The notes below the pieces were generated by a model that worked only from the letters and a program-made list of their open reading frames with translations, did not search any database and was not told the DNA's origin. Below are positions 7,188 to 15,370 of a DNA stretch of 21,743 nt, piece after piece; the first letter of the stretch is position 1; each line of letters begins with the position of its first letter. The stretch covers positions 1 to 21,743 of the forward strand of contig CAJUKF010000045.1 in the NCBI GenBank assembly GCA_910587355.1, in the 5' to 3' direction. Origin of the DNA: an uncultured Muribaculaceae bacterium (GTDB lineage Bacteria; Bacteroidota; Bacteroidia; Bacteroidales; Muribaculaceae). A program made the position numbers and the translations under genes.

Positions 7188-8522
7188 ATGAATTGCACGA
7201 AATCAGGTATCAGAGATATTTTATTGAAAAAAATTATAAACCGTGAAATCGTAGCAGGCGTTTTAGGACTTGGCTATGTAGGATTGCCGTTGGCTGTAGA
7301 GATTGCTAAAGCCGGCTTCAGGACTCTTGGATTTGATGTAAAAAAAGAGAAAGCCGATTCGGTCAATCACGGGCACAGCTATATAGCCGATGTCGATAAT
7401 TCCGACCTTAAAGTGCTTGTCGAAAGAGGTACGCTGGCTGCTACCACGGATTTTAGCGAAATCCGAAAAGTTGATTTCGTGGTGGTCTGCGTGCCCACGC
7501 CGCTTGACGAGCGGCGCCAGCCTGATATCAGTCATGTGGAGGAGGCGGTAAAATCAATCGCACGCTATCTCCATAAAAGTATGGTTGTGGTTCTTGAATC
7601 GACTTCTTATCCCGGCACTACCGAAGAGCTTGTTAAACCGATTCTCGAATCAACCGGGCTGAAATGTGGAGAAGACTTCTATCTCGGTTTTTCTCCCGAG
7701 CGTATAAATCCCGGCGGCGCAATCTATAAGGTAAAAAGTATTCCTAAGGTTACTGCTGGTCTCGGAGCTGCTGCCGGCGAGGTTATATCTGCAATGTATG
7801 AGTCAGTTCTGAAAAACAAGGTTTTCCGTGCTTCATCTCCTTCTGTTGCAGAAATGGCCAAAATGCTTGAGAATTCATACCGCAGCGTCAATATAGGCCT
7901 GATTAATGAGTTTGCCATTTTTTGCAATGAACGTGGCATTGACATATGGGAAGTGATAGAGGCCGCAAAGACCAAACCTTTCGGTTTCGCTCCTTTCTAT
8001 CCGGGTCCGGGTTTGGGCGGCCACTGTATTCCTGTAGACCCGTGCTATCTGAATTATAAGGCGAGCACATATGGTTTCCGATTTTCGATGATAGATGCTT
8101 CAATGGCGGTCAACGACCGTATGCCTGAATATTGTGTCGGACGTATCTCGGAAATATTAGGACGTCGCTTAGGTAAGTCTGTCAATAGCTCAAGGATACT
8201 TGTACTCGGCATTGCGTATAAGCCTGATATTGATGACTGCCGTGAGTCGCCTGCAATCCGTATCATAGGCAGGTTGCGGTCCTCTGGAGCCGATACTGTG
8301 TTCTATGACCCTTATATCATGCAGTTTCATTATCACGGCAAAGTGTACGAGGGCGAGCGCAGCCTCACAGCCCGGCTTGTGCGAAGTGTTGATATGGTAG
8401 TTATTACCACATCTCACAGTAAAGTCGACTATGAATTTGTGCGGTCCCATGCAAAAGTAGTTTTCGATACAAGAAACGCAACCAAAGGCCTTGCCGACAG
8501 AAGCAATATAGAGCTCCTTTAA
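7188..8522 (+). CDS. wbpA: UDP-N-acetylglucosamine 6-dehydrogenase (WbpA-like)
   Basis: This 444-residue member of the UDP-sugar dehydrogenase family oxidises C6 of a UDP-N-acetylhexosamine to the uronic acid with two NAD+. The N-terminal Rossmann fold has GLGYVGLP at 27-34. VCVPTPLDE and LESTSYPGTTEE follow, then MAKMLENSYRSVNIGLINE. The catalytic cysteine is Cys280 in PGPGLGGHCIPVDP. LVLGIAYKPDIDDCRESPA marks the C-terminal UDP-binding domain. Local motifs resemble Pseudomonas aeruginosa WbpA more than UDP-glucose dehydrogenase or WecC, and the next genes encode the rest of the Wbp pathway, which supports UDP-GlcNAc as substrate. It is first in the operon, with the acetyltransferase 9 bp behind. 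UDP-ManNAc dehydrogenase activity is the main alternative. Confidence 0.88.
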   Translation: MNCTKSGIRDILLKKIINREIVAGVLGLGYVGLPLAVEIAKAGFRTLGFDVKKEKADSVNHGHSYIADVDNSDLKVLVERGTLAATTDFSEIRKVDFVVVCVPTPLDERRQPDISHVEEAVKSIARYLHKSMVVVLESTSYPGTTEELVKPILESTGLKCGEDFYLGFSPERINPGGAIYKVKSIPKVTAGLGAAAGEVISAMYESVLKNKVFRASSPSVAEMAKMLENSYRSVNIGLINEFAIFCNERGIDIWEVIEAAKTKPFGFAPFYPGPGLGGHCIPVDPCYLNYKASTYGFRFSMIDASMAVNDRMPEYCVGRISEILGRRLGKSVNSSRILVLGIAYKPDIDDCRESPAIRIIGRLRSSGADTVFYDPYIMQFHYHGKVYEGERSLTARLVRSVDMVVITTSHSKVDYEFVRSHAKVVFDTRNATKGLADRSNIELL

Positions 8523-8531
8523 TCATCCGAT

Positions 8532-9098
8532 ATGGAAGACAAGAATTACTTTGCGCATTCGTCGAGTTATGTTGATGACCATGTTGTTGTGGGTGACGGA
8601 ACAAAAATATGGCATTTCTGTCATGTGCAGGCCGGAGCCTCATTAGGCCGGAACTGTTCTTTAGGACAGAACGTTAATGTCGGCAACAATGTCAGGATTG
8701 GTAACGGAGTCCGTATCCAAAACAATGTGTCGATATATGAGGGTGTTGAAATCGAAGACAATGTTTTTTGTGGCCCTTCGTGTGTGTTTACTAACGTAGC
8801 GACACCCCGTGCGCATTTTCCGACGAATGGCATATATGCCCGGACACTCATCAAAGAGGGAGCATCGTTAGGAGCTAATTGTACTATAATCTGCGGTCAT
8901 ACTATAGGTCGCTGTGCATTAATAGCCGCAGGAGCCGTGGTGACTAAAGATGTCAAGGACTATGCGCTTATGTCCGGTGTACCTGCCAGGCAAATAGGGT
9001 GGGTGTGCGAATGCGGTCTGCGGCTCGGCGATGACTTGAAATGTCAGTGCGGAAGAGTGTATATGCTTGACGGGGAGTGCCTGAAGAAGAAACTTTGA
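8532..9098 (+). CDS. wbpD: UDP-GlcNAc(3NH2)A 3-N-acetyltransferase (WbpD-like, left-handed beta-helix)
   Basis: This 188-residue protein has hexapeptide repeats from about residue 12 to 135 (KIWHFCHVQAGASLG, SLGQNVNVGNNVRIG, KIQNNVSIY-like segments), the left-handed beta-helix of acyl-CoA-dependent N-acetyltransferases. FCGPSCVFTNV, EGASLGANCTI, AAGAVVTKDV and GVPARQIGWV match P. aeruginosa WbpD closely. The reaction would be acetyl-CoA-dependent acetylation of the 3-amino group of UDP-2-acetamido-3-amino-glucuronic acid. The C-terminus carries CECG and CQCG, a probable small metal-binding or structural Cys cluster also seen in WbpD-type proteins. It lies 9 bp after the dehydrogenase and 2 bp before the aminotransferase, so the three are one transcript. 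Confidence 0.9.
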   Translation: MEDKNYFAHSSSYVDDHVVVGDGTKIWHFCHVQAGASLGRNCSLGQNVNVGNNVRIGNGVRIQNNVSIYEGVEIEDNVFCGPSCVFTNVATPRAHFPTNGIYARTLIKEGASLGANCTIICGHTIGRCALIAAGAVVTKDVKDYALMSGVPARQIGWVCECGLRLGDDLKCQCGRVYMLDGECLKKKL

Positions 9099-9100
9099 CT

Positions 9101-10243
9101 ATGCAGTTCCGGGATTTGAAACAACAATATGCGGTCTTGAAGACAGATATAGACCGGGCTGTGATTGAAGCGGTGTCTTCGGGAGCCTATATAATGGGAG
9201 GTCCGGTGCAGGAACTTGAAAGGCAGCTTGCCGTTTATACACGTGTGCGACACTGCATAACATGCGCCAGCGGCACCGATGCCCTGAGACTTGCTCTGAA
9301 AGCATGGGGCGTCAGACAGGGCGATGCCGTGTTTGTTCCTGACTTCACTTTTTTTGCAACAGCAGAAGCCGTATCATCAGAAGGTGCCACACCTGTATTT
9401 GTCGATGTGGACTGCGAAACTTTCAATATCGACCCCGCTGACCTTGAGAATAAAATCGAAACGACGGTCCAGAAAGGAGTCTTGATTCCGAAAGTCATCA
9501 TCGCAGTTGATTTGTTCGGACTTCCTGCAGATTATGCTGCTGTCCGCAGAATAGCCGACAATTACGGGCTGCTTGTACTTGAAGATGGAGCGCAGGGGTT
9601 CGGTGGTTGTGCCAACGGCAAACGCAGCTGTTCATTCGGCGACATTTCAACTACTTCATTCTTCCCCGCAAAACCGCTGGGCTGTTATGGTGACGGAGGT
9701 GCATGTTTTACCGACAACGATGAATGGGCCGAGCTGATGGATTCATACCGTATGCACGGTAAAGGCTCGTCGAAATACGAAAACGTACGCATAGGCATGA
9801 ACTCGCGGCTGGATACCATTCAGGCATCCATCCTTAAGGTCAAACTCAAGGCCTTTGACGAAGAACTCGCGGCTGTCAATCAGGCTGCCGCTCACTACAA
9901 TGCCCGGCTGGCGGATATTGTGGCAACACCCGTTGTCCCTGCCGGTTTTCTGTCGAGCCGGGCACAATACACAATCAGGCTGAACAGCAAAACCGAGCGC
10001 GACGCCCTCCAGTCAGAGCTAAGAAGTCAAGGAATCCCGTCGATGATATACTATCCCATACCGATGCATCGGCAGGGCGCTTACAGAAGTCTTGACACTG
10101 TTGTTTCACAATGTCCGGTCGCCAGCAAGCTCTGCGACACTGTTCTCTCCCTGCCCATTCATCCCTATATTACATCTGAGGAAATCGAAAGGGTATGTGA
10201 CGCAATCAAAGGCTTCATGCAAGAATTAACAAACCACGCATGA
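9101..10243 (+). CDS. wbpE: PLP-dependent UDP-3-keto-GlcNAcA aminotransferase (WbpE-like)
   Basis: This 380-residue DegT/DnrJ/EryC1 family enzyme adds the 3-amino group to the 3-keto sugar nucleotide, probably from glutamate. It opens with MQFRDLKQQYAVLK; CASGTDALRLAL (about 55-66) lies in the cofactor phosphate pocket, EDGAQ (161-165) contains the PLP-ring Asp, and SFFPAKPLGCYGDGGA carries the Schiff-base Lys191. MNSRLDTIQASIL and IYYPIPMHRQ are also as in WbpE. The ATG at 9101, two bases after the wbpD stop, was chosen over an in-frame ATG at 9077 because the family N-terminus begins there and it avoids overlap. The stop is immediately followed by the ATG of the flippase. Confidence 0.9.
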   Translation: MQFRDLKQQYAVLKTDIDRAVIEAVSSGAYIMGGPVQELERQLAVYTRVRHCITCASGTDALRLALKAWGVRQGDAVFVPDFTFFATAEAVSSEGATPVFVDVDCETFNIDPADLENKIETTVQKGVLIPKVIIAVDLFGLPADYAAVRRIADNYGLLVLEDGAQGFGGCANGKRSCSFGDISTTSFFPAKPLGCYGDGGACFTDNDEWAELMDSYRMHGKGSSKYENVRIGMNSRLDTIQASILKVKLKAFDEELAAVNQAAAHYNARLADIVATPVVPAGFLSSRAQYTIRLNSKTERDALQSELRSQGIPSMIYYPIPMHRQGAYRSLDTVVSQCPVASKLCDTVLSLPIHPYITSEEIERVCDAIKGFMQELTNHA

Positions 10244-11512
10244 ATGAAATCTGAAGTTGACAACAACCTTTTCAAAAATATCATTAAGCTCCTGTCTGGA
10301 GCGGGGGTGGGAAGTGCAGTCGGTTTTCTTGCTGCTCCTGTCATCACTCGGCTGTATACACCAGCGGATTTTGGATTACTCGCACTTTTCTCTTCAATAT
10401 GCGTCCTGTGTTATCCGTTCTGCACACTTAAATATTCGCTTGCCATTCCGCTGCACACCGATGAAAGAATCAGCATCAATTCAGTAGCAGCCTGCCTGCT
10501 GGTACTTTGTGTCAATACTGTGATACTCGGCTTTATATTATGCTTTTTCCATTCATCGGTTCTTTCTTTTTTCGATGCCCTGAGACTCGACGTTTTCTGG
10601 TATTATATCCCTGTCGCTTTTTTTCTGTATGGAGTATCCGAAATTTTATCGTATTATTCTATCCGTTATCGACGTTTTTCTACAATCGCCACAGTATCGG
10701 TAGTTCAAAAAATAGTGGGGGTACTCACTAAAATAAGCATGGGACTATTCCGATTCGGTGTAACAGGCTTGCTCCTCGGCAACATCCTCGCAGAAAGTGG
10801 AGGCCTGTCGTTGTATATCCGTACATATTGGAAAAGATTCAAAGTTGGAATAGCCTACGTAAAATTGAGTAAAATATGTTTTGTCCTTAAAAGATATACC
10901 GACTTTCCGCGATATAGGATTCCTTCTCAGATACTTCTCAATACAGCCGGAAGTCTTCCCATACTTTACTTCACATGGCACTTCGGCACCGGTGCCACCG
11001 GACAGCTCAGTCTGGCATTATCCATTCTAAGTTTACCCGTCACAATCGGATGCACATGCGTGGGGAGAGCTTTTTATGGCGAAATAGCGGCTTTGGGAAA
11101 AGAAAAACGCAAAGAAATCTTCTCACTTACATTGCGGATAATGATAAAACTGCTTGCAATTATCATAGTTCCTTTTTTGCTTATCTTGTGCTTCGGCTCC
11201 TGGCTTTTTCTGAATTTCTTCGGCCCGGAATGGACTCTCTCGGGCGTTTTCGCACGCTATATGTCGCTCTACCTGATATTCCGTTTTGTCTATAGTCCTG
11301 TAAGCGACGGAATATTCAATGTCTTCGAATGTCAGAAAATCTTGTTCTGGCTTGAAGTATCGCGTTTAACAATAGTGGTGATGAGCCTGCTTGTAGCTTT
11401 CTTATATGGTTTTTCTGTTATAGATACCATTATCATTTACAGTCTCGCACTTATGGTGCAGTACCTTCTCTCTATAATACTCGTTTTTTATATTTTGAAG
11501 AAAATGATATGA
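10244..11512 (+). CDS. Polysaccharide/oligosaccharide flippase (Wzx-like)
   Basis: This 422-residue integral membrane protein has roughly 12 hydrophobic segments and the opening typical of the polysaccharide transporter family: LLSGAGVGSAVGFLAAPVITRLYTPADFGLLALF at the N-terminus, where GS..G....P..TRLY.P.DFG is the recurrent signature. Such proteins move undecaprenyl-diphosphate-linked glycans across the inner membrane. The start directly abuts the aminotransferase stop, and the stop overlaps the next start by 4 bp (ATGA). From here the sequence becomes visibly AT-richer with many rare-looking codons, as usual for variable glycan genes. The transported unit cannot be told from sequence. Confidence 0.85.
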   Translation: MKSEVDNNLFKNIIKLLSGAGVGSAVGFLAAPVITRLYTPADFGLLALFSSICVLCYPFCTLKYSLAIPLHTDERISINSVAACLLVLCVNTVILGFILCFFHSSVLSFFDALRLDVFWYYIPVAFFLYGVSEILSYYSIRYRRFSTIATVSVVQKIVGVLTKISMGLFRFGVTGLLLGNILAESGGLSLYIRTYWKRFKVGIAYVKLSKICFVLKRYTDFPRYRIPSQILLNTAGSLPILYFTWHFGTGATGQLSLALSILSLPVTIGCTCVGRAFYGEIAALGKEKRKEIFSLTLRIMIKLLAIIIVPFLLILCFGSWLFLNFFGPEWTLSGVFARYMSLYLIFRFVYSPVSDGIFNVFECQKILFWLEVSRLTIVVMSLLVAFLYGFSVIDTIIIYSLALMVQYLLSIILVFYILKKMI

Positions 11513-12699
11513 AAAAAAAGACTATCATTCATATTGCCCCCTTCCCTATTCAGAATATGGGTAAAGGCAAGGGTCGCGTTTCCACCTATCTTCCCCTGAA
11601 GGGATTGGTGAATAATGGTTATGACAATATCTATATAACCAACAGCCCATACGCAAGCAGAGACGATTCCGAACCTGGCATAGAGGTTATTAAAATAAAC
11701 GACCCGTTCGTCAAGACTGGTTTCGCCTATTCAGGATTATATATGTTGCTTATTTATTTCCCTCTGATTTATCCTCTTTTTCTTTATCATGCCATAAATA
11801 AAGGCAAAAACAGAAATGTAGTTGCCGTCTGTTGCCATTCGTATTATTTGGCTTTTGTGGGATACATACTTGCCCGAATATTCAGAGCAAAATATATTTC
11901 AAAATTCTATGGCATCGGGCCTCAGACCGCTCCGGGACATGCAGATTTGGTGCGTAAGACCGCTTTCGGGCTCCCTTCAGATTTATATATCATAACTGAT
12001 GATGGCTCGAACGGTTACGAATATGCTCTGAAAAGAGGGGTCTCGCCTGACAAAATAGCATTCTTACGTAATGGAATCGATAAACCATATAATCTCAGGA
12101 AGGACGAACACTTGTATAAGGAACTTGCTCCAAACAATGAAAAGCTTTTGCTCTCGGTATCTCGGCTCGTCAAGTCAAAGAATGTGGATAAAATAATAGA
12201 GGGGTTCTATGAAGTATCTGAAATCGTGCCCGACACCCGATTAGTTATTGTCGGTGACGGGTTACAACGGAAGAATCTGGAGAAATTGGCATCCGAATTA
12301 GGTATTTCCGACCGTATCAGTTTTGTCGGAGCAATCTTACACAATGAGGTGTTCAGGTATCAAAGTGTGGCTGATGTATTTATCAGCATGAACGGCATCA
12401 GTAGCCTTTCCAATCCCGTTTTTGAGGCAATGGCTTGTGGAAAATGCGTCATTGCTTTAGACAGGGGCACTACACGCCAATTAATCAAAGATGGAGAAAA
12501 CGGACTCGTAATAAATGCATTTGGCGAATTGAAAGATGCGATAATCAAACTTCTTTCAGATACCAGTATGATTACCAGATTAGGCTTGGAGGCAAAAAAT
12601 ACAATTGATAAATGGCCTTCATGGGAAGAACGGGTTCAACAGGAAATGGAACTGATAAACCGGCTCTGTAAAAGTAAAAGCTCAGCCAACTATCAATAG
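11509..12699 (+). CDS. GT4-family glycosyltransferase
   Basis: This 396-residue GT-B glycosyltransferase has a C-terminal glycosyl transferase group 1 domain: LLLSVSRLVKSKNVDKIIEGF (about 213-233), RLVIVGDG (244-251), ISFVGAI (270-276) and NPVFEAMACGKCVIALDRG (302-320). The second Glu of the retaining-enzyme EX7E pair is Glu306; the first is replaced by Ser, as in subfamilies with an S-N-x-x-x-E pattern. The N-terminal half contains a hydrophobic stretch (about 75-95), suggesting membrane association. It probably adds one sugar to the lipid-linked precursor in the cytoplasm; donor and acceptor are unknown. Start overlaps the flippase stop by 4 bp. Confidence 0.85.
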   Translation: MKKKTIIHIAPFPIQNMGKGKGRVSTYLPLKGLVNNGYDNIYITNSPYASRDDSEPGIEVIKINDPFVKTGFAYSGLYMLLIYFPLIYPLFLYHAINKGKNRNVVAVCCHSYYLAFVGYILARIFRAKYISKFYGIGPQTAPGHADLVRKTAFGLPSDLYIITDDGSNGYEYALKRGVSPDKIAFLRNGIDKPYNLRKDEHLYKELAPNNEKLLLSVSRLVKSKNVDKIIEGFYEVSEIVPDTRLVIVGDGLQRKNLEKLASELGISDRISFVGAILHNEVFRYQSVADVFISMNGISSLSNPVFEAMACGKCVIALDRGTTRQLIKDGENGLVINAFGELKDAIIKLLSDTSMITRLGLEAKNTIDKWPSWEERVQQEMELINRLCKSKSSANYQ

Positions 12700-12710
12700 A
12701 TTGATTTAAG

Positions 12711-13718
12711 ATGTCACAAGAAGGAAATGGAAAAATAGATTTTGTGATAACATGGGTAGATGACAATGACCCGGTGTGGCAGGAGGCATTTAATTCCTAT
12801 TTGCCTCAAAGCCAGCGTACGGATGACACTGGATATATTCGTTACCGTAATTGGGAGAATCTTCGTTATTGGTTTCGTGGTGTGGAGAAGTTTTCCCCGT
12901 GGGTAAACACGGTACATCTTATTACCAGCGGCCAGATACCGGATTGGCTTGATGCTACGGCTCCTGGGCTGCATTTGGTAAGGCATTCGGAATTTATACC
13001 AAACGAATATCTGCCCACATTCAGTTCTCGCCCTATATCGCTCAATCTGCACAGAATAAAAGAGTTATCCGAGTATTTCGTTTTATTTGATGACGACTGC
13101 TTCCTGATTGACAAGGTTGAGCCTGAAAGATTTTTCAGAAAAGGCTTGCCGTGTGACAAGGCGGCATTCAATGCCTTATGTCCCACCAGTACCTATGTCA
13201 ATAACGTGGTGAATGACATAGGACTGATAAACGACACTTTTAATAAATATGAAATGTTGCGCAGAGATTATAAAAAATGGTTCTCGGTTCATGCAGGGAC
13301 TAAGGTTTTGCGTACACTCTTTTTACTGCCCTGGCGACATTTTACAGGCTTCTATGACCATCATCTTCCGCAAATTTTTCTCAAATCCACCTTTAAAGAA
13401 GTATGGGAAAAGCATGAGGATGTTTTGCTCCGGACCACAGCATCCCGGTTCAGGAGCATTACTGATGTCAATTCATGGCTTCTACGGTATTGGCAACTGG
13501 CAACTGGCAACTTTATGCCATTAAATGTAGAAAAAGACAGTGCCTATTTTACAATAAAGGATGATACTATAGATAAAATTGTGAAGACCATAGAGTGTCA
13601 GAAGAAAAAGATTGTCTGTCTGAATGACGGAGAAGTATCATCTTTTGAAGCGGCCAAAGAGCGTATAAATGCTGCTTTCCATAAGATTTTACCCGATAAA
13701 TCGTCGTTTGAAAAATAA
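12711..13718 (+). CDS. Stealth-family sugar-phosphate transferase
   Basis: This 335-residue protein has the Stealth conserved regions in order: CR1 IDFVITWVDDNDPVW (9-23); CR2 from RYRNWENLRYWFR through SPWVNTVHLITSGQIPDWL, LPTFSSRPISLNLHRI and LFDDDCFL (44-132); CR3 around HHLPQIFLKS; and a short C-terminal segment. Stealth proteins transfer a sugar-1-phosphate from a nucleotide sugar, forming phosphodiester-linked glycans, as in capsule polymerases and human GlcNAc-1-phosphotransferase. The acidic DDD cluster at 127-129 probably binds metal. It lies 11 bp after the GT4 gene and 13 bp before the WbpB-like gene, in the same operon. Whether it caps, branches or polymerises the glycan is unknown. 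Confidence 0.88.
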   Translation: MSQEGNGKIDFVITWVDDNDPVWQEAFNSYLPQSQRTDDTGYIRYRNWENLRYWFRGVEKFSPWVNTVHLITSGQIPDWLDATAPGLHLVRHSEFIPNEYLPTFSSRPISLNLHRIKELSEYFVLFDDDCFLIDKVEPERFFRKGLPCDKAAFNALCPTSTYVNNVVNDIGLINDTFNKYEMLRRDYKKWFSVHAGTKVLRTLFLLPWRHFTGFYDHHLPQIFLKSTFKEVWEKHEDVLLRTTASRFRSITDVNSWLLRYWQLATGNFMPLNVEKDSAYFTIKDDTIDKIVKTIECQKKKIVCLNDGEVSSFEAAKERINAAFHKILPDKSSFEK

Positions 13719-13731
13719 TTGATATACCAGG

Positions 13732-14730
13732 ATGACGACTGAAAAAAATGACGGAAAAAATTTTGCACTGATAGGTGTGGCCGGCTATATTGCACCGCGC
13801 CATCTCAGGGCTATTGCCGATACCGGCAATAATCTTTTGGCTGCCTATGATTGTTTCGACAGCGTTGGCCGTCTGGACAGCTTTTTCCCGGAGTGCTATT
13901 TCTTTACAAAGAACGAACAATTCGACCGTTTCTGCTCCAAGCAGATGAGGAGCGGAAATCCGCTGCACTATACGTCAGTCTGCACGCCCAACCATACACA
14001 CGATGCATTTATCCGTTACGGGCTGCGTCTCGGCACAGATGTCATATGCGAGAAACCTCTGGTTCTCAATCCTTATAATATTGATAATCTGCTCGACATA
14101 GAGGCAGAAACCGGACATAAGGCATATACTATTCTGCAATTGCGGTTGCATGACTCGATTGTGGCCTTGAAGAAAAAAGTTGATGAAGGGCCTGAAGACA
14201 GAATTTATGATGTGGACCTGACTTATATCACATCGCGAGGAAAATGGTATTACGCTTCATGGAAAGGAGATATCGGTAAAAGCGGTGGCATCGCCACTAA
14301 TATCGGTGTGCATTTCTATGACATGCTTCAATGGATATTCGGCACGGTAAAGCGGAATATCGTTCATGTAATGAGCTTTGACCGCGTTGCAGGCTATCTG
14401 GAATTTGAGAAGGCGCATGTGCGCTATTTTCTCAGCATCAACGCCGACTGTCTTCCGACGAATGCTGCACAGGATGGAAAGAAGACTTATCGGGTCATCA
14501 GTATTGACGGAGATGAGTTTGAATTCAGTGAAGGCTTCACCGAACTTCACACTATGAGCTACAGGAAGATTCTTGATGGCGAAGGATTCCGTATCAGCGA
14601 AGCACGCAACAGTATTCAGATTGTAAGCGACATACGGCATGCTGTTCCAATCGGTCTGAAAGGCGATTATCATCCGTTCGCGAGATTGCCGCTCGCTTTA
14701 CACCCTTTCGGCCGGAATGGCCGGCTGTAA
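13732..14730 (+). CDS. wbpB: UDP-GlcNAcA 3-dehydrogenase (WbpB-like, Gfo/Idh/MocA family)
   Basis: This 332-residue NAD-dependent dehydrogenase oxidises C3 of UDP-GlcNAcA to the 3-keto sugar, the substrate of the WbpE aminotransferase. FALIGVAGYIAPRHLRAI (11-28) is the Rossmann start, CEKPL is at 106-110, and DLTYITSRGKWY, SWKGD and NIGVHFYDML (190-199, His194) match P. aeruginosa WbpB almost word for word. FLSINADCLP and FSEGFTELH follow. In Wbp pathways WbpB and WbpE act as a pair that regenerates NAD with 2-oxoglutarate. Here the gene is separated from wbpA-D-E by three transport and transfer genes and returns to the composition of the first three. The last 18 residues differ from the usual ending but show no sign of a frameshift. 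Confidence 0.9.
   Translation: MTTEKNDGKNFALIGVAGYIAPRHLRAIADTGNNLLAAYDCFDSVGRLDSFFPECYFFTKNEQFDRFCSKQMRSGNPLHYTSVCTPNHTHDAFIRYGLRLGTDVICEKPLVLNPYNIDNLLDIEAETGHKAYTILQLRLHDSIVALKKKVDEGPEDRIYDVDLTYITSRGKWYYASWKGDIGKSGGIATNIGVHFYDMLQWIFGTVKRNIVHVMSFDRVAGYLEFEKAHVRYFLSINADCLPTNAAQDGKKTYRVISIDGDEFEFSEGFTELHTMSYRKILDGEGFRISEARNSIQIVSDIRHAVPIGLKGDYHPFARLPLALHPFGRNGRL
14709..14723 (+). terminator. Short GC hairpin at the end of wbpB, possible weak terminator
   Basis: CGGCC (14709-14713) pairs with GGCCG (14719-14723) around a 5-nt loop, straddling the last codons of wbpB, at the end of the glycan locus and before a new promoter. There is no U-tract, so this is a weak call based mainly on position. 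Confidence 0.25.
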
Positions 14731-14763
14731 CTGATACATTTATACTTGCAGATATGGCGCCGG

Positions 14764-14794
14764 TTGCAAATTACGGAGGAAATTTATAATTTTG
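14764..14794 (+). promoter_or_regulatory. Promoter for DUF1599-DoxX genes
   Basis: TTG at 14764-14766 (reading GTTG), a 20-base spacer, then the consensus -7 box TAATTTTG at 14787-14794. The transcript would start near 14801, so translation must begin at the ATG at 14813 and not at the in-frame TTG at 14792. It marks the end of the glycan locus as a separate transcription unit. Confidence 0.7.
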
Positions 14795-14812
14795 CCGTAT
14801 AATAACACATAT

Positions 14813-15370
14813 ATGGACAAACATAATACAAACGAAGAATTTGCTGAGGCCCTCGCCCGCTGCCGTCAGGTTTTTGCCGCGAAACTCGGTGACTACGGTC
14901 CGTCGTGGCGCATTCTCAGACCCGAGGCTGTCACCGACCAGCTTTTTATCAAGGCCAAACGCATACGCACGCTGCAGATAACAGGCGTGTCGGCCGTAGG
15001 GGAGGGTATTTTGCCCGAATTCATCGCCATTGTCAATTATGGAATTATAGGTATCATTCAGCTGCGTGCCGGTTTTGCCGACCAGAAGGATATGAGCGCC
15101 GAGCATGCTCTCGAACTCTACGACGGCATCGCGCACGAGGCCATGGAGCTGATGATACGCAAGAATACCGACTATAACGAGGCCTGGCGCGATATGCGAG
15201 TGCTTTCGTATGATGACTTTATTCTCACCAAAATAGCCCGCACTAAAGAAATTGAAGACAATGCCGGAGTGACGCGCGTGTCGGAAGGCATTGACGCAAA
15301 TTATTTCGACATAATCAATTATGCCGTATTCGGCATAATCAAGCTTACGGAGGATGAAAACTGCCGTTAA
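14813..15370 (+). CDS. DUF1599 protein with two internal repeats
   Basis: This 185-residue soluble protein belongs to the DUF1599 family of unknown function; I recall related domains from nucleotide-modification contexts, which I cannot verify here. It consists of two similar halves: residues about 17-84 (KLGDYGPSWRILRP, GVSAVGEGILPEFIAIVNYGIIGIIQL) and about 109-178 (KNTDYNEAWRDMRV, GVTRVSEGIDANYFDIINYAVFGIIKL). Both repeats keep DY...W, K..R, EGI and NY...GII. The gene order DUF1599 - DoxX - tpiA - SPOR - folE recurs in Bacteroides. The ATG at 14813 is set by the promoter at 14764-14794. Its stop overlaps the next start by 17 bp. Confidence 0.82.
   Translation: MDKHNTNEEFAEALARCRQVFAAKLGDYGPSWRILRPEAVTDQLFIKAKRIRTLQITGVSAVGEGILPEFIAIVNYGIIGIIQLRAGFADQKDMSAEHALELYDGIAHEAMELMIRKNTDYNEAWRDMRVLSYDDFILTKIARTKEIEDNAGVTRVSEGIDANYFDIINYAVFGIIKLTEDENCR

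Noticed and set aside
9077..9100. Upstream in-frame ATG for the WbpE-like gene
   Set aside because: It would add eight residues overlapping wbpD; homologues begin at the motif encoded from 9101, two bases after the wbpD stop.
14640..14730. Possible frameshift at the C-terminus of the WbpB-like protein
   Set aside because: The last 18 residues do not resemble the usual ending, but neither alternative frame restores it and the conserved body up to HPF is intact, so a simple variable tail is more likely.
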